From an uncultured Christensenellaceae bacterium (lineage in GTDB: Bacteria > Bacillota > Clostridia > Christensenellales > UBA3700), in assembly GCA_944380275.1 (NCBI GenBank), contig CALWHB010000002.1, forward strand, positions 31,690 to 95,689: a stretch of DNA of 64,000 bases, read 5' to 3'. Made by a program: the position numbers and the translations under genes. Below are positions 58,772-64,000 of the stretch, piece by piece. The notes under the pieces are model-generated. The model was not told where the DNA came from. It searched no databases and worked only from the letters and a program-made list of their open reading frames with translations. The first letter of the stretch is position 1; each line of letters opens with the position of its first letter.

Positions 58772-59461
58772 TCACAGCGGCAGAGAAATCTTTGTCGTAC
58801 CTATTGCATAATACTCGTAAACGTCGTTTTCGTCCGTGCGGTTATTTTTGATGCTGAGTACTATTTTGTCTTCTCCGGAGCAGTCGAGAGTAACGTCGTA
58901 ATCGTTGAGGTCGCCGAAAAGTGAAGAAGAATTCTGGTTGAAATCTTCAGAAAAATCGGTTTCGTTATAGTCTGTGCCGAAGTAGTTCTGATAAATCTGT
59001 CTGTAAGCCTGTTTAAAAAACACTTCCGGGCTGACGGAAAAAGTCTGTTTTTTGCCGTTTATTTCCGCAAACTGAGAGGGGTCAAGTTTGTTATATATCA
59101 GACCGCATGCGGTTTCGACAGAGTTTAGATATTTGTCTTTATCGGCAGAATCGATGTCTTTCCACGCGCCTTCTGAATATTCTCTGACGCCGTTTCCTTC
59201 AAACACGTAATAGATAGTATTCGTATATGAATCTGTCAGGTAAGTCGAAGAATAATAAAGCGTTTCGCCTTTTTTCTCGTATCGCATCAGACTGCCCGGT
59301 TTGACGTTTGTTTTAAGAGTGAAATTGTCTAAAGATACGAAGTCTTCCGGTGTGTAATTTGTATAAGCGGATTCACCTTTTTCGCATCCCCATAATGCAG
59401 TTGCTGCGACTATCAGAAGGAGTATTGCGAGTAAAAGCAGATAATTGTTGTTTCTCTTCAT
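58772..59461 (-). CDS. Predicted lipoprotein of unknown function
   Basis: 229 residues. An N-terminal signal with hydrophobic core (residues 7-22) ends in the lipobox LWGC, Cys26 being the lipid attachment site. The mature part is Tyr-, Asp- and Asn-rich, mostly beta by appearance, without a recognised domain. GAGGTG lies before the ATG. It is monocistronic and divergent from tyrS. Surface exposed on the outer face of the membrane. Confidence 0.82.
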   Translation of the reverse strand: MKRNNNYLLLLAILLLIVAATALWGCEKGESAYTNYTPEDFVSLDNFTLKTNVKPGSLMRYEKKGETLYYSSTYLTDSYTNTIYYVFEGNGVREYSEGAWKDIDSADKDKYLNSVETACGLIYNKLDPSQFAEINGKKQTFSVSPEVFFKQAYRQIYQNYFGTDYNETDFSEDFNQNSSSLFGDLNDYDVTLDCSGEDKIVLSIKNNRTDENDVYEYYAIGTTKISLPL

Positions 59462-59579
59462 ATTGCACCTCTCTTTGAGTTAATCTGCGCGTAAATCACA
59501 AAAGTATGCGATAATCGCTCAAAGTTGAAGAAAAGTTGAAAAACAGTCCTGACATTTGAATAAAAAAAGAAAATATCGT

Positions 59580-59608
59580 TTTACAATGCAAAAAAAGGGT
59601 GGTATAAT
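59580..59608 (+). promoter_or_regulatory. Extended -10 promoter of tyrS
   Basis: TTTACA (59580-59585), 17 bases, TATAAT (59603-59608) with TGG before it. There is no room for a T-box leader. Confidence 0.7.
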
Positions 59609-59642
59609 TATTGCAAACGTATATTTGACAAAGGAGATTAAT

Positions 59643-60857
59643 ATGAACGGCACGAACATAATGGACACGCTGAAAGCCAGAGGTTTTATCAAACAAGTGG
59701 TTTTCGAGGACGAGCTTTACGAATTGCTTGGCAAGGAGAGCGTACCGTTTTATATAGGTTTTGACCCTACCGCGGACAGTCTTCACGTCGGACACTTTCT
59801 TGCGCTGATGGCAATGAGCCATATGCAGAAAGCGGGACACAGACCCATAGTCCTGATAGGCGGCGGTACGGGCAAGATAGGCGACCCGTCGGGCAGGACG
59901 GATATGCGCCGTATGATGACCAACGAAACGATTAAACACAACTGCGAGTGCTTTAAAAAGCAGATGTCGAGATTTTTCTCGTTTGATGGCGAGAACGCGG
60001 CAATCATGGTAAATAACGCTGACTGGCTGGACAATCTCAACTTTCTTGAGTTTATGAGAGATATCGGCGCAAACTTCTCTGTCAACAAGATGCTGACGGC
60101 AGAGTGTTTCAAGACGCGTATGGAAAGAGGACTTTCTTTCTTCGAGTTCAGCTATATGCTGCTGCAGGCGTACGACTTCCTCTATCTGTTCAAGCATTAC
60201 GGCTGCAAACTTGAGTGCGGCGGCGACGACCAGTGGTCCAACATACTTGCAGGCGCAGACCTGATAAGAAGAAAAGAGGGCGCGCCCGCTTTTGCGATGA
60301 CTTTCGCGCTGCTTACCACCAGCGAAGGCAAGAAGATGGGCAAGACTCAGGCGGGAGCGGTATGGCTTGACCCTGCAAAGACTTCTCCCTACGATTTCTA
60401 TCAGTACTGGAGAAACACAGCGGACGCAGACGTGGAGAAGTGCCTCAAACTGCTCACGTTTATGGACCTTGACGAAATTGCGGAACTTTGCAAATACCGT
60501 GACGAAAGAATAAATGCGGCAAAAGAAAGACTTGCTTACGAAGTTACCGCCATCGTTCACGGCAAAGACGAGGCTGACAAGGCGCAGGCTCAGGCGAGAG
60601 CGGCTTTCGGCGGACAGGGCGACGATATGCCTGAGGCGGTCGTTGCGAAAGGCGTAAACAACATTATCGATATCATGTGCGCGGTCGGCGTCTGCAAATC
60701 GAAGAGCGAGGCGAGAAATCTGATTACCGGCGGCGGCGTAAAGGTCGACGAAGAAAAGGTCGAAGGTTTTGACTATACGGTAAGCGACGAAAAACTGGCT
60801 CAGGGTGTAGTGCTGCACAAGGGCAAAAAAGTACACGTAAGGGTAAAGGCTCAATGA
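59643..60857 (+). CDS. tyrS: Tyrosyl-tRNA synthetase
   Basis: 404-residue class I synthetase charging tRNA-Tyr. HIGH appears as HVGH at 48-51 and KMSKS as KKMGKT at 230-235; [12 protein letters not shown] and GGDDQWSNI line the tyrosine pocket. A C-terminal S4-like RNA-binding domain (about 335-404) is present. ATG 59643 with AAGGAGA is chosen; the frame upstream covers the promoter. It overlaps the yigZ gene by four bases. Unlike many Firmicutes tyrS genes it lacks a T-box. Confidence 0.96.
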   Translation: MNGTNIMDTLKARGFIKQVVFEDELYELLGKESVPFYIGFDPTADSLHVGHFLALMAMSHMQKAGHRPIVLIGGGTGKIGDPSGRTDMRRMMTNETIKHNCECFKKQMSRFFSFDGENAAIMVNNADWLDNLNFLEFMRDIGANFSVNKMLTAECFKTRMERGLSFFEFSYMLLQAYDFLYLFKHYGCKLECGGDDQWSNILAGADLIRRKEGAPAFAMTFALLTTSEGKKMGKTQAGAVWLDPAKTSPYDFYQYWRNTADADVEKCLKLLTFMDLDEIAELCKYRDERINAAKERLAYEVTAIVHGKDEADKAQAQARAAFGGQGDDMPEAVVAKGVNNIIDIMCAVGVCKSKSEARNLITGGGVKVDEEKVEGFDYTVSDEKLAQGVVLHKGKKVHVRVKAQ

Positions 60858-61483
60858 ATTGTTCCTACTACTGCGTAAAAGACAGGAGTGAACACGAAAT
60901 CGTGATAAACAAATCACGGTTCATCACGACTCTCGTTCCGGTTGAAAACGCAGAGCAGGCATTTGAAGAGATAAAGAAAATATCAAAGAAATATTCTGAC
61001 GCGACGCACAATTGTTATGCGTTTATCTCCAACAGAGAGAATACCGAACAACGGTTTTCCGATGACGGAGAACCTCAGGGTACGGCAGGCGTACCTATGC
61101 TGGAAGTGCTGAAAAAGCGCAATTTCCGTATGTTGCTTGCGGTCGTAACGAGATATTTCGGCGGCATAAAACTGGGAGCGGGCGGACTTGTCGGAGCGTA
61201 CTCGAGAAGTGTTGCGGAGGCTCTCGACAACGCAGACATCGCGCTATATGAATACGCGAGATTTATAAGCGTGAAATGCGATTATTCTCTCTATCGCAAC
61301 GTATCTGAAGAGATAGAAAAAAGCGCGCAGATAGTGAGTATCGATTACGGCGAAGGCGTATGCCTGAATTTTGCGGTAAAGTGCGATATCGCCGACGCGC
61401 TCAAAGAAAAACTGACTGACATATCCTCAGGGAAAGCTGCGATAACGGACACGGGCAGCGGATATTTCGGTTTTGACAAATAA
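60854..61483 (+). CDS. YigZ/IMPACT family protein (UPF0029)
   Basis: 209 residues. The N-terminal UPF0029 domain shows [20 protein letters not shown] and [23 protein letters not shown], which are diagnostic; the C-terminal ferredoxin-like domain follows from about 140. The family is linked to translation regulation in eukaryotes (IMPACT) but is unassigned in bacteria. ATGA overlap with tyrS fits a translation-related role. Confidence 0.93.
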   Translation: MNCSYYCVKDRSEHEIVINKSRFITTLVPVENAEQAFEEIKKISKKYSDATHNCYAFISNRENTEQRFSDDGEPQGTAGVPMLEVLKKRNFRMLLAVVTRYFGGIKLGAGGLVGAYSRSVAEALDNADIALYEYARFISVKCDYSLYRNVSEEIEKSAQIVSIDYGEGVCLNFAVKCDIADALKEKLTDISSGKAAITDTGSGYFGFDK

Positions 61484-61508
61484 GAAAACAAAAAACGGGG
61501 TGTTTTTT

Positions 61509-62564
61509 ATGAAAATAACCAAATCTGAAGTTTTAAAGCAAAAACCCGACTTTTCCAAACTCGGTTTCGGAAAGTATTTTACAGACCACATGCTGGTAAT
61601 GGAATACGAAAACGGCGCGTGGAAAGAACCCGAAATCGTACCGTATGCGTCTTTCCCGATGGCTCCTGCAACCAACGTGCTGCATTATGCTCAGAGCATT
61701 TTTGAGGGCGCAAAGGCTTATAAGAACGAAGAGGGCAAGATTACGGTTTTCCGTATAGACGACAATTTCGTCAGGATGAACAATTCCGCAAAAAGGATGT
61801 GCATGCCTCAGTTTGACGCAAACGTGGTCAAGCCTGCTCTCTTTGAGTTGCTCAAACTGGAAAGCGAGTGGATTCCCACAAAACCCGGCACCGCGCTCTA
61901 CATACGTCCGTTCATGTTTGCAAACGAAGAAGTTCTCGGCGTTCACGCAAGCAAGAAATACGTGTTCTGCATAATCCTTTCGCCTGTAGGAAGTTATTAT
62001 GCTCACGGGCTTGAACCCACAAAAATATTGGTCGAGGACACTCTTGTCAGAGCGTTTATAGGCGGTACCGGAGAGGCGAAATGTTCGGGCAACTACGCTT
62101 GCTCTCTGCTTGGCGGCGAAAAGGCAAACGCTCTCGGTTACGACCAGGCTCTGTGGCTGGACGGTAAAGAGCATAAGTACGTCGAAGAAGTGGGCAGCAT
62201 GAACATCTTCTTCGTGATAGGCGACGAAGTCGTAACTCCTCAGCTTGTGGGAAGTATCCTCCCCGGCATAACGAGAAAGAGCTGCCTCGAAGTGCTTAAG
62301 AAGTACGGTTATAAGGCAAGCGAAAGAAGAATTTCGATTGACGAAGTAGTCAAGGCATATGAGGACGGCACTCTCAAAGAGTGTTTCGGTACGGGTACGG
62401 CGGCAGTCATTTCACCTGTCGGAGTTATCGGATACAAGGGTAAGGATATGGTAGTCAACGGCGGCAAAATGGGCGAAATCACAGCGTTCCTTTACGACAA
62501 GATTACAGGTATTCAGCAGGAGAAATACGCTGACGAGTTCGGCTGGGTAACTCAGATTAACTGA
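61509..62564 (+). CDS. ilvE: Branched-chain amino acid aminotransferase
   Basis: 351-residue fold IV PLP enzyme interconverting Leu, Ile and Val with their keto acids. The conserved HYAQSIFEGAKAY, FIRPFMFA-like YIRPFMFANE, the lysine-containing GGTGEAKCSGNYA and the FGTGTAAVISPVG block identify the long type II BCAT. ATG 61509 with GGGGTG is preferred over an in-frame upstream ATG at 61473 that overlaps the end of the previous gene. A strong terminator follows. Confidence 0.95.
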   Translation: MKITKSEVLKQKPDFSKLGFGKYFTDHMLVMEYENGAWKEPEIVPYASFPMAPATNVLHYAQSIFEGAKAYKNEEGKITVFRIDDNFVRMNNSAKRMCMPQFDANVVKPALFELLKLESEWIPTKPGTALYIRPFMFANEEVLGVHASKKYVFCIILSPVGSYYAHGLEPTKILVEDTLVRAFIGGTGEAKCSGNYACSLLGGEKANALGYDQALWLDGKEHKYVEEVGSMNIFFVIGDEVVTPQLVGSILPGITRKSCLEVLKKYGYKASERRISIDEVVKAYEDGTLKECFGTGTAAVISPVGVIGYKGKDMVVNGGKMGEITAFLYDKITGIQQEKYADEFGWVTQIN

Positions 62565-62590
62565 TTGATTTCAATCAAAAAACGATATAA

Positions 62591-62628
62591 AACACGGGCG
62601 CAAAATTTCTGCGCCCGTGTTTGTTTTT
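62591..62628 (+). terminator. Terminator after ilvE
   Basis: AACACGGGCGCA (62591-62602) with TGCGCCCGTGTT (62610-62621), 12 bp, 7-base loop, T-rich tail. Confidence 0.9.
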
Positions 62629-62631
62629 AAG

Positions 62632-62724
62632 GTTTTCAAACTGTTTGTGCCTGCTTATTCAAACAGTTTGTTTCCGTTTATCAAAACAGCTTTTTTCTGT
62701 TTATCCAAACGCTTTCGATTTTGT
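62632..62724. repeat. 23-bp degenerate tandem repeat, four copies
   Basis: Units start at 62632, 62655, 62678 and 62701; the second reads TTATTCAAACAGTTTGTTTC.., the third TTATCAAAACAGCTTTTTTC... The first begins GTTTTCAAAC, the same core as in the repeat at 52822-52884. A further diverged unit lies near 62740-62762. Confidence 0.65.
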
Positions 62725-62783
62725 AAAGCATTTTTCAGTCTTTCAAAGAGTTTGATTTGCGGTTTTGAGTTTTTGTATTCAGA

Positions 62784-63788
62784 TTATACGTTCCAGCCTC
62801 TCGGAGTGAATATTTCGTGGAAAGTGCGCACGGCGTACCTGTCGGTAAAGCTTGCTATATAGTCACCCACGACTCTGTCGCGCGGCGTGGTTTCAAGGAG
62901 GGATACGTAAAAGGACGGCATTTCTTCCGGGTGGTTCATATAGTGAGAAAAGAGCAGTTCTATAAGTGCGACCGTCTTTTTCTCTTCGCCTTTTGCAATC
63001 GGATTTGTGTATACGCTTGCAAACATAAATTTATGCAACTTCAGGTGCATCTTTTCAAAATCGGGCGATTGCTTTACGTACGGCTTGCCGTAACTGTTGT
63101 TCACTATGTCCACTATCAGACTGTTTATCCTCGCGCTTTTTGTGTGTCCGAGAAGTTCGGTACAATCTTTAGGAAGTTCGTCTTCGCAAAGCACGCCGGC
63201 AAGAATAGCGTCCTCTATATCGTGATTTATGTACGCGAACCTGTCTGCGTATTTTATTATCTCTCCTTCGAGAGTAGAGGGTTTTCCGCTGAATTTGTGA
63301 TTTACTATTCCGTCTTTGACTTCAAAAGTCAGATTGAGCCCCTTGCCGTCGTTTTCGAGAAATTCAACGATTCTCAAGCTTTGTTCGTTGTGAGAAAAGC
63401 CGCCTTCAATCAGATTGTCCAGCACGCTTTCTCCCGCGTGTCCGAAAGGGGTGTGTCCCAGGTCGTGTCCCAGAGCTATCGCCTCTATCAAATCTTCGTT
63501 GAGATTGAGAGCGCGGGCAATCGTCCTGCCTATCTGGGCGACTTCGAGGGTGTGAGTCAGTCTTGTACGGTAATGGTCGCCTTCGGGAGAGATGAAAACC
63601 TGGGTTTTGTGTTTGAGTCTTCTGAAGGATTTGCTGTGTACAATGCGGTCGCGGTCGCGCATGAAATCCGTGCGCAGAGGGCAGGGCTTTTCTTCTCTCA
63701 CTCTGCCTTTGCTGCAATCCGAACGGCAAGCGTAAGGACTTAAAAATTCCGCCTCTTTGCGGTAAATGGTGCTTTTGAAATCTTCCAT
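62784..63788 (-). CDS. dgt: Deoxyguanosinetriphosphate triphosphohydrolase-like HD protein
   Basis: 334-residue HD-domain dNTPase. RIVHSKSFRRLKHKTQVF and RTRLTHTLEVAQIGR open the catalytic domain; metal ligands are His79, His108-Asp109 (GHDLGHTPFGH) and a later Asp in INHDIEDA. These enzymes remove triphosphate from dNTPs and balance pools. No Shine-Dalgarno is present: a TTTACA-17-TATAAT promoter ends six bases before ATG 63788, so the transcript is probably leaderless. An in-frame TTG at 63803 lies within the -10 region and was rejected. Confidence 0.93.
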   Translation of the reverse strand: MEDFKSTIYRKEAEFLSPYACRSDCSKGRVREEKPCPLRTDFMRDRDRIVHSKSFRRLKHKTQVFISPEGDHYRTRLTHTLEVAQIGRTIARALNLNEDLIEAIALGHDLGHTPFGHAGESVLDNLIEGGFSHNEQSLRIVEFLENDGKGLNLTFEVKDGIVNHKFSGKPSTLEGEIIKYADRFAYINHDIEDAILAGVLCEDELPKDCTELLGHTKSARINSLIVDIVNNSYGKPYVKQSPDFEKMHLKLHKFMFASVYTNPIAKGEEKKTVALIELLFSHYMNHPEEMPSFYVSLLETTPRDRVVGDYIASFTDRYAVRTFHEIFTPRGWNV

Positions 63789-63794
63789 GGTTTT

Positions 63795-63823
63795 ATTATA
63801 CAAAAAACGGCGGTTGATGTAAA
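63795..63823 (-). promoter_or_regulatory. Promoter of dgt, abutting its start codon
   Basis: Minus strand TTTACA (63823-63818), 17 bases, TATAAT (63800-63795), then six bases to the ATG at 63788. Confidence 0.68.
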
Positions 63824-63960
63824 GAGGGAGAGTTGCGATAAAGGGACGGTTTTTTGTTTAAAACAGTGTGGTTTTAATGCGGATTTAACCTTGATGCGGT
63901 ATTATTTTGCAAAAAGAGGGTAAACTGCGGGTAAAATCCTCAATCCGCCGCATAAAATCT

Positions 63961-63989
63961 TTGCAGAATAGTTATATTTGTGTTATAAT
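63961..63989 (+). promoter_or_regulatory. Extended -10 promoter reading out of the right edge
   Basis: TTGCAG (63961-63966), 17 bases, TATAAT (63984-63989) with TGT before it. The gene it serves lies beyond the window. The stretch 63824-63960 shows nothing else. Confidence 0.65.
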
Positions 63990-64000
63990 ATTGCAAATAT

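Noticed and set aside
59462-59642. T-box riboswitch before tyrS
   Set aside because: GGGTGGTATAAT at 59597 recalls the T-box sequence GGGTGGNACCGCG only by chance; it is the extended -10 of the promoter, and the leader is too short for a specifier stem.

Overview
The window reads as a chromosome segment of an anaerobic, endospore-forming member of the Clostridia (Bacillota). The evidence is spoVG, the spore-coat ATPase gene spoIVA, HPr kinase, RNase J, Gram-positive style ribosome-binding sites (AGGAGG) and sigma-A promoters, a monomeric [FeFe] hydrogenase, a flavodiiron protein, a Re-type citrate synthase homologue and gene orders common in Clostridia (rpmE-DUF1385-prmC-prfA; DUF512-der). 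I see no phage, transposase, CRISPR array, rRNA or tRNA gene. Species cannot be named from this sequence.

Layout. 0-10 kb: spoVG (cut by the left edge), murC, a zinc-less MDR dehydrogenase, the rpmE/DUF1385/prmC/prfA translation block, Re-citrate synthase, a small P-loop protein and thrC. 10-15.6 kb: a minus-strand pair (small stand-alone glycyl-radical-domain protein plus flavodiiron protein) diverging from a Crp/Fnr regulator across a palindromic operator, then a collagen-repeat HtrA-like lipoprotein and rtcB. 15.6-24.5 kb: GTP-dependent PEP carboxykinase, an MMPL exporter, serCA, a sugar nucleotidyltransferase and a membrane zinc-ribbon protein. 24.6-30.5 kb: one long operon, rnj-trmR-trhP-glycosyltransferase-Dabb-cyclophilin. 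30.5-37.2 kb: DUF512-der and aminotransferase-yfcE-[FeFe] hydrogenase. 37.2-41.2 kb: a gene-poor stretch with 38-bp tandem repeats, then spoIVA, two very cysteine-rich small proteins with sporulation-type promoters, and an ArsR regulator. 41.4-48.6 kb: uvrC, HAD-hprK-small acidic protein-membrane protein, a second zinc-ribbon protein, DUF4364 plus a histidine-less HPr, and an unknown protein. 48.7-56.3 kb: NSS transporter, cytidylate-kinase-like protein, aldo/keto reductase, uracil permease behind a leader terminator, and a membrane-anchored endonuclease/exonuclease/phosphatase-fold protein with DUF1294. 56.6-64 kb: the NifU-like/GGGtGRT pair, a lipoprotein, tyrS-yigZ-ilvE and dgt.

Most of the window is housekeeping: cell wall, translation, tRNA modification, RNA decay, DNA repair, and serine, threonine and branched-chain amino acid metabolism. 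Genes are separated by clear intrinsic terminators, and most transcription units have recognisable sigma-A promoters.

Observations most worth a second look: (1) a stand-alone NrdD-type glycyl-radical domain co-transcribed with an oxygen/NO-scavenging flavodiiron protein, with a Crp/Fnr-type palindrome about 42 bp upstream of the predicted start, which suggests a spare-part repair system for anaerobic ribonucleotide reductase; (2) two unannotated-looking Cys-rich proteins beside spoIVA, one behind a near-perfect sigma-K promoter; (3) four genes (murC, MMPL, uvrC, dgt) whose -10 box lies 5-7 bases from the start codon with no Shine-Dalgarno, so apparently leaderless; (4) the uncharacterised NifU-like/GGGtGRT pair; (5) leader terminators before rtcB and the uracil permease; (6) several families of degenerate intergenic tandem repeats.
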